NCBI GenBank assembly: GCA_905221605.1
Contig: CAJNDS010002195.1
Coordinates: forward strand, 372,001-436,000
Source: Symbiodinium natans
Taxonomy: Eukaryota > Sar > Dinophyceae > Suessiales > Symbiodiniaceae
Reading direction: 5' to 3'
Length of the DNA stretch: 64,000 nt
In this document: in pieces, positions 35,746 to 46,852 of the stretch
Position numbering within the stretch: the stretch's first letter is position 1
How the letters are laid out: every line of letters begins with the position of its first letter
Position numbers and translations under genes: made by a program
Notes under the pieces: generated by a model
Database searches by the model: none
What the model was told of the DNA's origin: nothing
The model's input: only the letters and a program-made list of their open reading frames with translations

Positions 35746-36365
35746 AAGCCTGATGGTGACGCCATGCCACGGCCAGAGGCGGAATAGCTCCTGTACACGT
35801 CACGAAGGTAGGCATTGGTTCTGGCACAATCTAGCCTCAAATTCTCAAAGTGTTGAGGATCGCGAGAGACCGCGGCCGCCCAAGCCCATGCGCAGATGCA
35901 CCAGTGACCACCTTCCCCGACAACACTGGAAAGGTCGTTCGAGTCGTACTTTGCACTGGATTGCAGAAACTGGCGGCTCATGGTAACACAAACCTGGTGA
36001 TATCCACGGTCCGAAGGCTCCCAAGCGCAAGAGCCCGTCCGAGTCCAGCCTGTTGTTGTATCTCCCTCTTGGGAGCAAGGTTGGAGCGGCTGGCCATACA
36101 AGTTCAGATCCTGGGACCCCACAGTGGCCACAGCGCTCACATCAGCTGCACGCTGCGCTGCGAGCGTGGACAGCTGCCTGTCCCGTGTCGGTGCTGACAA
36201 ACCGTTGTCCACCATTGAGTCCGAAAGTTGCGATGACCTGCCGGCGTTCAGCCGAACATCCCAAGCGCTTCCCAACCAGTTGATGCAGGGAATTCGCCTG
36301 CCAACCAGCATGATGAACAGTACGCAGACACAAGGCCCGAAACTCAGGCGTCGAGATGGATCCAT
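35682..36365 (-). CDS. DUF2237 family protein with N-terminal hydrophobic segment
   Basis: 227 codons from the ATG at 36365; a longer non-ATG extension is possible. Residues 8-22 (FGPCVCVLFIMLVG) form a hydrophobic stretch like a signal peptide or anchor, and residues 40-80 are a low-complexity linker. Residues ~85-195 match the DUF2237 pattern: LNLYGQPLQPC, TTGWTRTGSC, DRGYHQVCVTMSRQFL, NDLSSV and GHWCICAWAWAAAV, with the family's conserved Cys, Trp and His. The biochemical role of DUF2237 is unknown; it is a small, mostly bacterial and algal domain. An AG acceptor lies about 18 nt upstream of the ATG, compatible with trans-splicing. The frame is intact. It ends RADKA, or RADK plus a short spliced tail; both stop quickly. 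Its 3' end is the edge of the 2.9-kb array. Confidence 0.75.
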   Translation of the reverse strand: MDPSRRLSFGPCVCVLFIMLVGRRIPCINWLGSAWDVRLNAGRSSQLSDSMVDNGLSAPTRDRQLSTLAAQRAADVSAVATVGSQDLNLYGQPLQPCSQEGDTTTGWTRTGSCAWEPSDRGYHQVCVTMSRQFLQSSAKYDSNDLSSVVGEGGHWCICAWAWAAAVSRDPQHFENLRLDCARTNAYLRDVYRSYSASGRGMASPSGLQYEAQAALEAVEQLCRADKA

Positions 36366-38453
36366 GGCAGCTGTGCTCACTGCCTGCTTTCAGTCTTACT
36401 CCTAAGACGCACAGACACACAAAAACTTCTTCAAAACACGAGGATCTGCGAACCATGCATGCGATGCGCCCCCTGTCTCACAAGCAATTCAGACTGATAA
36501 ATGCTGAAGGTTCCTGAAGGGCTGACGCTTCGGGGGAGGAAGCCAGCCAAAAATTTGCCGACAGAAACTTGCATCCTGTGCGACATGCGGATACAAGAAC
36601 GGGCAGGACACGGTCAATTTCTGAGATTCTGGGCACGTGCTACATGATTTTCTAGCCCATGGTCTTCCCGCAGTCACGTTCTCAGCGTCCAAGGTGTTGC
36701 CACTTTGCAAGAACGCGGCAGGGTACAAACAAGTCATCGAGGTGACAAGTCAAGCAAGGAAAAGGGTCAAAAAGAAGTCGCCAGACACAAAGCCATGGAA
36801 AGAAACATACGGTGTAATCGGGACCGTTTCAGCAAGCGGCTTTTGCTGGGGGCTCTGAATTAGATGAAAGACAAGGTTTCTGCGACATTTATTTGGATTT
36901 CTCACGACCCTGCTCTAAAAAAAGTCTCCCAGAGGTCTCCCGATTAACTGTCCCGACGTTGGATGCTGTGAGGCCTGTCTGGGACTGCGGTCTCCTTCTT
37001 TCCCCCAAACAGCTTTAGCCGGTGGCTCCTAGTTTGCGGCTTCCTGCGAAAAGGCACAATTCCTTCCCGACGTTTCAGAACTGGGTCTGTTCCCGAACAT
37101 GCACAAGAGAAACCACAGAATCCATGAATCAGCCAAGCCACAGACTTCAGCACCAGGGAAATGCCAAATCCGTTGTTCGATTGGCACGACGGCAACTTTA
37201 AATGCATGAACAATTCCCAATAGTCAGTGAGACCGCTTTCCACGTGCTTCCAAGCGTTTTGTCCATTCATTCTGCGATAGACAAGCGTTCAGGCCGGCAG
37301 GTTGATTTTGGACTGGTTTCAGTGCTGGGGAAGAAAAAAAAGCCAAAGAGACCCAGAAGCAGTAAGCCCAAATCTTGGCAGTGGGCCCGGCATGAATTTG
37401 CACATGGCCCTCGGGCACCCGAGGCTTCTGCTTTTTCCCGACCGAATGCAGGCTACAACAATGCGTTCGTCTTCGTCTTCATCCCGAGCCTTTTCAGGCT
37501 TGCTGCGGAATGGCGAAACCTGTTCCTACGCATAGGGCAGCATCTATGAACCCCCACACAGCACGAGGAGAAAGCATTGCGAAATGCATTTGCCGGGTGC
37601 AGCAAAATGAATATGCCGTGCTCGTCAGATGATGTTGGTCGACAAAAACCCGGTGCGATCGAATCTGGATCGTCCCCGCGCTTGTGCACGTGCGTCGCAT
37701 CTCGCACCACAACACCGTCGCATGATGGAAGGTCGCTTGGGCTCGCTGCGGTGCCAGCCTCTTCCCAAGATTCTTTCGCTGCTATGTTTTGACAAGAAAA
37801 ACCAAGCATGTTGGAGATTTTGTAACGCTTCTGCATGCGCGAGTGCCGTCCGTCTAACTTGGCCGTCGTGGACACTGCGTGGTTTGAAAAAACCACACTT
37901 TTCGCATCTGGCTTCCTTCCTGCAATGTTCTTCTGCGTGCTTTTTTGGTCAATGCCCATGCCCCCAATATATATCTCCGGCAACAAGCAGTACGAACTGA
38001 ATGGAACAACAGCCTACTACAAAGAGACGAATACATTGCAACACCCTCCCCTCTCTTGTCTTAGTGTCATTGAATGCCGGTCTCAAGCATAAAGGAAAGT
38101 AGACTCAAGTAAAAGACCGAAACTGCAAACAATATTCCACACAGCTTGTGCTTGCAGCTTAGAGTTGAGGAACAGCAGCCGCATGCCTACTCAACGCTCG
38201 CAATCAGATGATGGTTGCGGACTTTTCTGCTGCGTCTTCTGCGCAGTAGAGCTGCCTGTGCAAGCCACGCAAAATCGTGCATAATGCTGCCTGCCCACTT
38301 GTTCCGCATCCGAAACCACCGACGTGAGTAAGCAAGCACGGTACAAGATACGGCAGATACGGGGGCACTGGGCAGGCAGCCTATTCGATCGCACATTAGC
38401 TTACCTCACCATTGATATTCGTCCATTTAGCCAAAGTTTGGCCTTTGTAGCCA
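36366..38453. other. No confident gene; possible small exons on minus
   Basis: Two minus-strand frames have plausible composition without a recognisable domain: 36944-37270 (MNGQNAWKHVESGLTDYWEL ...) and 37453-37986 (contains GDDPDSIAPGFCRPTSSDEH). Either could be an exon of an unknown gene or chance. Confidence 0.35.
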
Positions 38454-39254
38454 TCATAGCAGAGACGAGAGCTTCAAATCTCTTCGAGGTGCTGCCTTTC
38501 CAGCCCTCTCCTGGGAGGATGGCCCCAGGGCTCCCATGCGAATTGCAGCGATTTTGATCTTCTTGCGGTGCTTCAACTCTCCTTCGGGGCATAGATGGCA
38601 GTACTCGCAATTCTCGGCATTCTGGCACCCCTTGGGCTTCCACATCCAAGCACACGGGCGGCACTGGCCAGAACTGTGTAGAGCCGAGCCTTTCGACGGG
38701 ACCGGTCCTGTCGGTTGAACTGGCTCTTGCTTGCCGCTGTTGCCGCTGTTGCCGGTGTTGCCGGTGTTGCCGGTGTTGCCGGCGTTGCTGGTGTTGCTGT
38801 TGTTGCCGGTGTCCGGAGTCGGTGCAAGCGCTCCTTCTGAATCAAGGCCCAAAACCGACTCTGCCATCATGACTGCTTGGGCTTCTAGGTGCTCCGAGCC
38901 ATACTCCTTGTGGTGGCTCGGTTTCACAGGCAGATCCTCCGGCATCAGCGCACGTGCTGCTCTGGCACTGTTCCCGCATTGCTGAACCACTGGTACGAAG
39001 ACCTTTGCATCTGCGTTCAGGCACGCAGACAAAGGTGCCACCGCTGTAGAGTCGACAGGTGGCAAGGCAAAGCTGTATGCGGCATCAGTGGCCTTCGGGG
39101 TTGGAGTGGCTGCCCAGAGTACTTTTGGAGTTCTCGCCTCCACACCAGGTCCCTCTCCACGCGGCTCCTCAGCACCATCCTGCCTAGAAGTGTTGGAAGA
39201 AGCCGTAGGAGAAGGGGGCGAACCCGATCGATTCGTTGTGGTTCGAAGGCTACC
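38454..39254 (-). CDS. CCCH-type zinc-finger protein, terminal exon
   Basis: Open from about 39254, just after an in-frame TAA and AG acceptor-like sequence (AAG|GTAG|CC), to the stop at 38454; no ATG was found, so upstream exon(s) are likely missing. Order: Ser/Thr/Pro-rich N-terminus, a central acidic and hydrophobic region, a (GNTGNS)-type Asn/Gly/Thr repeat (about 38740-38800), then SGQCRPCAWMWKPKGC, a short linker and CEYCHLCPEGELKHRKK. The cysteines fit C-x8-C-x5-C-x3-H exactly, with a basic tail. CCCH fingers of this form bind RNA; the G-x-C-x-PC and CHxCPxGE context is typical of large dinoflagellate families. Role inferred: RNA binding, probably post-transcriptional control. Confidence 0.75.
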   Translation of the reverse strand, partial: GSLRTTTNRSGSPPSPTASSNTSRQDGAEEPRGEGPGVEARTPKVLWAATPTPKATDAAYSFALPPVDSTAVAPLSACLNADAKVFVPVVQQCGNSARAARALMPEDLPVKPSHHKEYGSEHLEAQAVMMAESVLGLDSEGALAPTPDTGNNSNTSNAGNTGNTGNTGNSGNSGKQEPVQPTGPVPSKGSALHSSGQCRPCAWMWKPKGCQNAENCEYCHLCPEGELKHRKKIKIAAIRMGALGPSSQERAGKAAPRRDLKLSSLL

Positions 39255-42129
39255 TTAGCGATGGGAGTGCTACGCCGCGCGTGTGCATGTGTAACAGGCC
39301 CTCCTTCTCATCATTCTTTTCTAAGCACAAATCTGCCGAATCTCAGCAACACAAGTGCTAACAGCGACTTTGCGGAAAGCCTGTGCTGCTCGGGCAAGTT
39401 GCTTGTCGGAGTAGAAGGGCCGCTCTGCAGGCTGGAAAGTTTCTCACGAGCACGCTGCAGGGGCAAAGGTCCAGCAGAAACTCGACCCATCATCCTGCAC
39501 CCTGATACTAGGCAGTCCAAGCCCACTTGAGCCTTCATAAGAGACTCAGCCCACACACTCCGCTCAAAGCCCATCAAGCTTGACATGGCCAAAGCCTACA
39601 TGTAGCACCGAGGCCCTGGCAACTCCTTGTTGAACATTGCACATTGTGCAGTCATTGCCGGCTGTTTTCGTGCGAAGGGGAACTGGCATTGACTGTGGGT
39701 CTCTTCTGACCACGTGGCCAATATTTGTGGACACGCGGTCCCAGAATGGACTGTACAGGCCTCCTACTTTGTGACACCTTTACACCTTTGATCAGTTTTG
39801 TGATATCAGTGGACAGTGCTCAAAGCGGCATGATTCGGCTTGTAGCTCATAGGGCCAGGCGACTGGCTTGGAAGAGTCCCAGGCAAGCCACCTCATGTCT
39901 GCAGCATGCAGGACAGACATAAAACGGCATAACTCGGCTCAACCTTGCACATCTTGCAGTAGTCTTTCGAGTGATCAATCTGCCCTTCTGAGCTCGTGCC
40001 TGCTGATCTTGACCCCCATCGAGATGCACGTGTGAAGCTGCCACCCCTGCCAGGCTGATGTCCAAGAGGCTTGACTTGCAACGGAATCCGCAACAGCAAG
40101 GGACCTTGAGCGTGAGCGCAGCGGTGGGTTGTATCTTAGCAGAGCAGCCACATCTCACCAACTCCGATCTGATGTTTTGCCAGTGCGTTCGGCCATAAAC
40201 ACTGCCCCAACACACATGCTGCACAGCAACTTGCTCAACTGAATGGGGCCTGGCTTTACTGTGCACATGTGCCAAGGGAGAGAGTTCGGGAAGCCGGGAA
40301 GCTGTCCGCAGGGAGTTAGACATGCCTGCCCTTTGTAGAGGAGCTAGCGACAGCAAGCGACAGCACGCCGGCTTGCACAAGAGTGCTACTGCGTAAGGCA
40401 ACATCAGGGAAAGATACGAGGGCGATCCAACCGGGTGCAGCTGGAGACACATTCAAGGGGCACAATGGCAAGCCTGTTTCCACTACAGGTTTTGTGTTTG
40501 CTGACGTTTACTTTCACGGCGAAAGCTTCTTGGAAATGAAGTTCGTGATGAGTGTAGCAATGTAGCAACTGCAATGCAGCTGCAATGCATCTGCATATGC
40601 CTGACCCCCCGCTTCGCAAAATCAACTATAGAAACGGCCACAGTCAGCGAGAAACCAAGCCACGATAAGCAAGCGACAAAGCGATCAGCCGCACGAGCAG
40701 AATATCACCGGCCCACCCTGTTGGCAAAATCAACTTTTGAAACAGCCACATTCATGCAACTTAGCCACATTCATACAACTTAGCCGCAATGAGCGAGCGA
40801 CGAAGCTGGAAGTGACTGCCCGTAGAGACAGCCACGGCCAGTGAACAACCAAGCAACAAAGCCAGAAGCCACCAATTGCGAGAAGTATCACTGCTTGACC
40901 CAGTAGCCATTTTGTAAACTTTACAAACAGTTACATTCAGTTCAGCATAAGCCGACACCACATGCGGGAAGCAAAGATGCCGACGCTGCATGTGCAGTGA
41001 ACGGAGGACACGCCCCGCCCTTGAGAGAAGAGAAAACTTGAATAGTCTTGGGCCTGACGAGGCCAATTTCGCCTACTTCTTGGGCTGCAGCTGACGATGG
41101 CGAACATTTACAAGTGCGCATTCACCAAGAATGCGAAAGCACCATTCAGCAAACAGAAACCGTAAACCCGGTAAAGCAGATTGGTAGATGCTGAATGTGT
41201 CTCTGTCACTGGTTGAATGTGGTTCGTCCTAATGTTTCGTAATTGAATTTCCTAGCAGCGTCGGGCATCGCGCAGTTGCTAGGACCCCTTACAGAAGCCT
41301 GCATAGATGTCGTTCCTGTATCTGTATAAGTGTCAAGTGTTCCGTGGCACACAGACCAGCTCATAGACTTCTAGCTGCAAACTGTGGCTAGCCTTGTGCA
41401 TTGCATATCGGCTGAGCTGACAGAAAGAAGTCCCACTATGGTGGGTGTCAGAAACTATGCTGGCATCCATCGCGATTTTCGTTTTTAGGGAAAGGCTGCA
41501 GAATAATCTCAAGCGTAGCGTGGGAAAACAAAGGCGGCGCCAACACCCTCAAAAGACACGCAGCAAAAACTGAACAATGCCAGCATCGTTTGACAGCATT
41601 CCCGCTGATCAACCGAGGCACTTTCCAACGCCGGGTCCCGCCCAGCCGCGCATGTACATGCCCTCCATGGTTTTTCGTGGCTCCACGTTGAATTTCGGAA
41701 TTCCGAAAGTGACCTGAGTCAAATCATAGGAGCCCTAGGAACCCGGAGATGCCCGAATTGCACAAACTGCAATCTTGGGAAGCTGCCTTTGCCGAAGTCT
41801 TGCAAGCAGCTGTACCTGCGTCGTAACCTGAATGATCTGAATGCAAGACTGAAGCAACAAAGCAGCCCCCGCGTATCGACGCATGCCCTCTCAGCGTCCG
41901 TCGTGCCGGACCTGGCCCTAAACTCTGCGGCAGGACCTCCACATCCCTGCCACGGAAAGCAGTCATGCAAAGTCAGAAGCATTCAAGCACGATCAAGCGC
42001 GGTTGCCACCCATGAGCACTCTGGGTATCGTTGTCGACGAAATGGGAAACAACAAATCAAGACGGAAGCAGGATCAAAGCAACGTAGACTATCAAATGCG
42101 AGGCAAAGAAAGAACCCACTTGTCACCGC
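39255..42129. other. No recognisable gene
   Basis: Short frames on both strands. A minus frame at 39893-40099 ends KDYCKMCKVEPSYAVLCLSC with two CxxC pairs and might be a zinc-binding exon, but it has no supporting neighbours. Around 40620-40800, AAATCAACTTTTGAAACAGC-like phrases and ACATTCATRCAACTTAGCC recur two to three times. Confidence 0.4.
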
Positions 42130-42376
42130 CTCTCCCTCTCTCCCCCTTCCCCCCTCCCCCTCACCCTCTCTCACGCTCTCCCTCGCTCCCTCTCTCCTTC
42201 TCTCCCTCTCTCCCTCTCTCCCTGTCTCCTCTCTCCCTCTTTCCCTCTCCCCCTCTCTCCCTCCTTCTCCCTCCCCCTCTCTCCAGCTCTCTGTCCCGCT
42301 CTCTCTCGCTCTCTCCCTCCCTCTCCGTCTTTCTTCTTCTCTCTGCCTCTCCTCTCCCTCCCTATCTCTTCCTTCC
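42130..42376. repeat. Polypyrimidine (CTCCCT)n tract
   Basis: About 245 bp of almost pure pyrimidine on +, built on CCTCTCTCC units. It could form triplex or H-DNA. Ser/Leu/Pro open frames here are artefacts. Confidence 0.95.
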
Positions 42377-42632
42377 GCCGCCCCTTGCCCGTCCCAATAT
42401 GGGGGGTTGTCCGCCGAGTCAATTGATGAGACGCGCCCTTAACATTCCTTGGGCTGCTTGGGAACCAACCTACCAAACCATGGCAACACCCCAGGTTCTC
42501 ACCGGTTCCCGTTTCGCCCATGTGCCGGGTTCGAGCACCTGGCCCCTGGGTAAAACATGAAACCAAGACACTCAGCTACTGCCCTCGAGGTGGAGTGAAT
42601 GGCTTTTATGGACTCCTCACCGCGTGCTTGCC

Positions 42633-42732
42633 CGGGATGTATCGTTGTCAAATGGCTCGTTTCCCATATGCTGGCTGTGGGCTGCGGAAAGATGGGTGAG
42701 ACTTTCAACCCCTCGCATTATCATACATCCCG
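42633..42732. repeat. 10-bp perfect inverted repeat, 80-nt loop
   Basis: CGGGATGTAT at 42633-42642 pairs with ATACATCCCG at 42723-42732. It could be chance or the stem of a structured RNA. No SINE or tRNA features are evident inside. Confidence 0.5.
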
Positions 42733-43121
42733 TATCAACCTGACGTGGCGCTATTTCGGTGTTCATGGCTTATCATCTGGATTGGCCTGGTGCGTTTTGA
42801 GGGTAAAGATAGGTCGTCTCTTCACTGAGGTTTGGGTCAGAGGAAAAGCTTTTAGCCCTCTTGAACCCTTCGCCCCTGCAGTCAACTGGCTGAACCCTTT
42901 CCCCTGTGTTCATCTGTGGACATCAGGCAATGCCGTATACGTGGTAATTGTTGTTTGTTGTTGAGGGTACGATCAGTCCACGGCTTGTGGGGTTGCGGTG
43001 TGCGTTGTCCTCGCCAGCTGGGGTGGATTCTTCTCCTTTGGGTTGGGACGTGCCGCTAAAACGTTATTTGGGGTGGTGCTTTTGCGATGCTACCGGTTCA
43101 AGTCGGGCGTGACCGCCATAC

Positions 43122-43220
43122 GCTCCCTCTCTCTCTTTTTGCTTTTCCGTCTTTCTCTCTCTCTCTCTCTCTCGCTCCCTCTCCCTCTTCCTTTCTCTCT
43201 TCCTCGCCCTCTCCCTCCCC
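43122..43220. repeat. Polypyrimidine tract
   Basis: About 100 bp of CTCTCT/CCCTCT on +, similar to 42130-42376. Confidence 0.9.
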
Positions 43221-43294
43221 GAAGCCTAAAACTAGATCTAAACACTCAACCTCTCACAGAGACCTCATTCAAATAGAGCCTAGTCTCGAAACAG

Positions 43295-43329
43295 TCTCAA
43301 CCACACTGCCCTGTGCAGAGTGGTTGAGA
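43295..43329. repeat. Perfect 10-bp hairpin, 15-nt loop
   Basis: TCTCAACCAC (43295-43304) pairs with GTGGTTGAGA (43320-43329). It is not followed by a T-run, so not a classical terminator. Role unknown. Confidence 0.7.
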
Positions 43330-43520
43330 TTGTTTTGGGCATGGTCAAGAACGCTCTTGATTGTGACTTGGTGTTGTTTGCACTTCTGGAAACAGAATGA
43401 AACAGCACCCTGGCCTTGGTGTAGTGCCAAAATGCACTCCTCTGGTCTGATCGCTTAAGAACAAAGAAGCACCATCGGCCGCAGCAAGGCTCCTCGCAAC
43501 ATTCACTATGCTTCGCAAGT

Positions 43521-43580
43521 CCTTGAAACATCATGAAACAGCATGAAACATCATGAAACATCATGAAACACCATGAAACA
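43521..43580. repeat. 10-bp tandem repeat TCATGAAACA
   Basis: Six contiguous copies of NCATGAAACA, the first being CTTGAAACA-like. Confidence 0.9.
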
Positions 43581-44958
43581 TGCAACTCTCTGAAAGGGCT
43601 AGGGATGTGGCGGACCCCGCTTGCCACGTGAACTGGGTGCGGAAGAAGAGCGTGAAAGAGCCTGAGGTTCACAAAGCTGCAGAAGTCTCCCATGGCTTGC
43701 CATGCCTCAAATAGACTCACAGCAGGAGTGGCCTCGGACTGCGCACGTACTGGACACAATTTGTTTGGCAAGGGCGCTGGGGCATGCCTGACACCAGCAT
43801 GCACCAACATGATCTTCCGTTTCACGATGGCCCAACATGCACCCAAACTCGGGCGAGTTCAACGCCTTGCATTTACACTACACACAAGGGGTCCGAGATC
43901 GCAATGCGGCAATGCGAACCGGCTCGGCACACGCCTTGAACGCTGCTGCTTCAAGTCATAGGTTGCCAAGCGCTGTCCTGCGCCCGCACCCCGCTCATGC
44001 ACGTCGTCAACTTGCGTTGATTCGCGCACGTTGCCCCAAAACCTTGTCTCCCAAGACTATACGAGTTGGACAAGGAATACACCTATCAGAATCAGATGTC
44101 CAACTCTGCCTTGTGGGAGAGCATCAATTCCGCTGCCAGCTGCTGTGCTACCTCTGAAAAGGTCTGAAGCGCATGCTTGCCCTGGCGAGGTATGCAGCTG
44201 TCGGTTGACCCCATGAAGCGAGAATCAGCAAGGCCCGTGCAAGTTGTCGAAATGCCGCCCGAGACCGCGCTGCTTTGTGATGCGACCGGTGCGAGGCCAA
44301 ACTCGCAAGTTGAGGCATTGGGTTGCATGTCAAAACTGCTGGGAATGAGAAAAGCAATGGCCCCACCTCTGCCGGTCCCATCTCTTTTGCACCTGAGCTT
44401 CGCCACGAAAAGCCCGCACAAAGTGAACGAATGATTCGCGCACAAATTTCACAGCACACTTGTGATGGCGCTTGGAAGATCTGTCTCAGAGCACAACCCT
44501 CGTGATGGCGATCGGTGTCTACGTGGCCCGCATCCGACTCGATGTTGCTGCTGTCCTGGGCCGCAGCAATACCACAATAGACCACAAAGCATCGCCGAGC
44601 ACCGGCTCCACAAGCACACCAACTCATGTCCAGTCCTATAGCGCTCAACTAGAAGACGTGCAAATTCTGGTAGGCTATACATCTATCATGATGCTGTCCC
44701 ACATCGCCTTTCAGGCTCGGGGCCTTGGGCTCTACAGAGTTGGACTCACAACCCACGTCTGTTGTTCCGTCTGTTGTTCAGCCCAAAAGCGGCATGCATG
44801 GGCCAGGTTTCCGGTACCCCGCGTGCATGCCGGACACAGTCCTCGCATGCACCGCCGACCCAACCACGTGTGCACCTTGAACCTGGCGCCCTACATGCAC
44901 ATGTCCTATTTAATTCACTGGTCACTTCGAGAAAACTATTTTACTTCGAACATCGCCT
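43581..44958. other. No recognisable gene
   Basis: Several frames of 60-180 codons on both strands, none with a recognisable domain or consistent composition. Confidence 0.4.
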
Positions 44959-45068
44959 GGGGTTGGGCACCCCATGACTCCATGGAGACCCTGCGGTTGG
45001 GCAATTCAGGGAGACTCTAACTGGGGGTTGGGCACTCCAGGCACAATTGGGGGTTGGGCACTCCAGGG
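44959..45068. repeat. Minisatellite on GGGGTTGGGCACTCCAGG
   Basis: Four imperfect copies, unit about 30-36 bp, at about 44959, 44994, 45022 and 45050. Confidence 0.85.
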
Positions 45069-46852
45069 ATAAGCGAGGAGTAGACCAGGCGAGGAGAAGA
45101 GTTCGGGGCGAGGAGAAAAGTTGAGTTTAAAATCTAACACCCCCACACCGAGAGTGGGGGAAAATTGCAACATGGACTCATGTTGCTTGATATGGTCGTT
45201 ATGGCTGTGGAAGTACGCTGATTTTTTTTTGCTGTTTGTCATCTGCAATGCCACGAACAGCCACCTTGGGGTTTGACAGGCAAGGATTTTTTTGCAAGAC
45301 ATCAAAAACTCCACAAAGAACCTGCGACAACGAAACTTTTCTAAACTTTTGTTCTGAAAAAAAAACATTGTTCTCAACCACGACACTTGCGGCAGACAAA
45401 TGGGTGAAAAATTGCCCCAAGTGCGTAGCAGGGCTGCAGAAAAGCAAGATCAAGAACCACCTAGGCTTCAAGAAATTCAGGGTTACTGTGATTCGTATTT
45501 CGGCCTTTGGGGACCTCTGTACCTTGCCTTCTGGAATCGTGCAGTGCCCAAGCCCACCCCTCAGCCTCCGTAAAGGCCACTGCGAACGCGCCATACCCAA
45601 AGGGCACGCAAAATCTCATGGTACTGTGTTGACTCATGTTGTGCGATGTTGTTCATGAAAAGTCGCCAGCAAACACAGCTCGATGTTGCTAGTGCAACTC
45701 GCCAGCAACAACAACTGAGAAGCATTCGTGGGCGACAGCTTTCCCAGCTGCATCACCGTTCTCTGACCACCTCGCGCAAGCCAATTTAGCTTGAAACCTA
45801 CACTCACCCTGCCTGGCCTGAGGTTGTTGTGCTGATTTCGAGGCCCTTCACTTAAAAGAGGGGAGCCGACACGAGGATAAACAGCGCCTCACAAACCGTG
45901 CACAACATGAAACATAGCGATCCGGCGCGAGGGCTCCTGATCTCCCCGACCTGAACCGCTGTCGTCTGCAACGCCCCTGCGAAGCACCAATCCATGTACT
46001 GCACACGCTGGCAGTGCGAAACCACAGGTGATTTGCCTGAAACTCGCACGTGTGACGAGTCTCTGGTTCTGGTGCTTGCCGCCCTGGACCTTGCAAGCGA
46101 CATCATGCGCAGCCAGCTCTGGGCTGCCAGCAAACACGAACAACCGAAACGTAAGCACTTTGCGTCAGTCGCATTTTTAACAATCCGCACTCACTCAATT
46201 GCCTGCGCGTAATCGGCTCTGTCCGTGTTGTGCAAAGCCCGCTCCCACCTGAGTTGGATGGCAGGACAACCCCAACGTCTGAGTTGCATCCCATCTCAGC
46301 GCGGCGCTGACAACGCAACACGGAAATGTGATCCAACCTTACACAAACGATGCACACGCTCGTCGCATCACAAGCGTCGATTTTTTCCGGACTTTTGCGC
46401 CAGCATGCTGGTTCGTCCGAAATCAGCTACCCTAGGCCTAGGCGGCAGCTACGCGAGCTCACGGCGCTGGCAGGCGGCTTGGCGGCACGTTCTCTGTGCC
46501 CCTCGCGTCCGCCAGAAGGTCGCCCAACTCAGCTCCGTCCGGAGCTCGAGCAGGGAGCAGGCCAAGGCTCGCTGTGCTGCGACGGCGATCGGCGCCTCGC
46601 GGCCTTTGGCCTTCGCCTGTTCTGTTCCCGTGCAGCAAGCGCACTCGCTCACATTGCGGTTGTCGTAGAACACATTATCCATTCGTCCGTCTACAGTAAG
46701 GTGTTAAACGTTTGCCAAATTTTGCCAATCCGAGAACAGCTTGGGTTCAGACAACATCGACGTCTGCATGGAGGAAAATCTTTTAACATGATTCCTCACG
46801 CTTCAATTCCCATTCTTTCCACGCTCCGTTTATCCGGCGCATACTCTTGTCC
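45069..46852. other. No recognisable gene
   Basis: A plus frame at 45236-45658 contains two Cys pairs but no family match. The remainder has short frames only. GC content rises from about 46440. Confidence 0.4.

Noticed and set aside
39847-40452. 201-codon minus frame
   Set aside because: Cys/Leu/Ser-rich, no domain, no neighbours in support, and an equally plausible overlapping frame on the same strand.
40903-40914. 12-base match (GTAGCCATTTTG) to the dinoflagellate spliced-leader sequence
   Set aside because: Only 12 of 22 bases, with no poly-pyrimidine or gene beside it. A 12-base match to some part of the leader has roughly a 1 in 12 chance in a window this size, and an 11-base match also occurs at 48471 inside LINE coding DNA.
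42527-42538. GGTTCGAGCACC, like a tRNA B box
   Set aside because: No pairing T-arm, no A box at the right distance and no acceptor stem.
42003-42566. Ser/Leu/Pro-rich and Arg/Glu/Gly-rich open frames
   Set aside because: They come from the polypyrimidine tract at 42130-42376.
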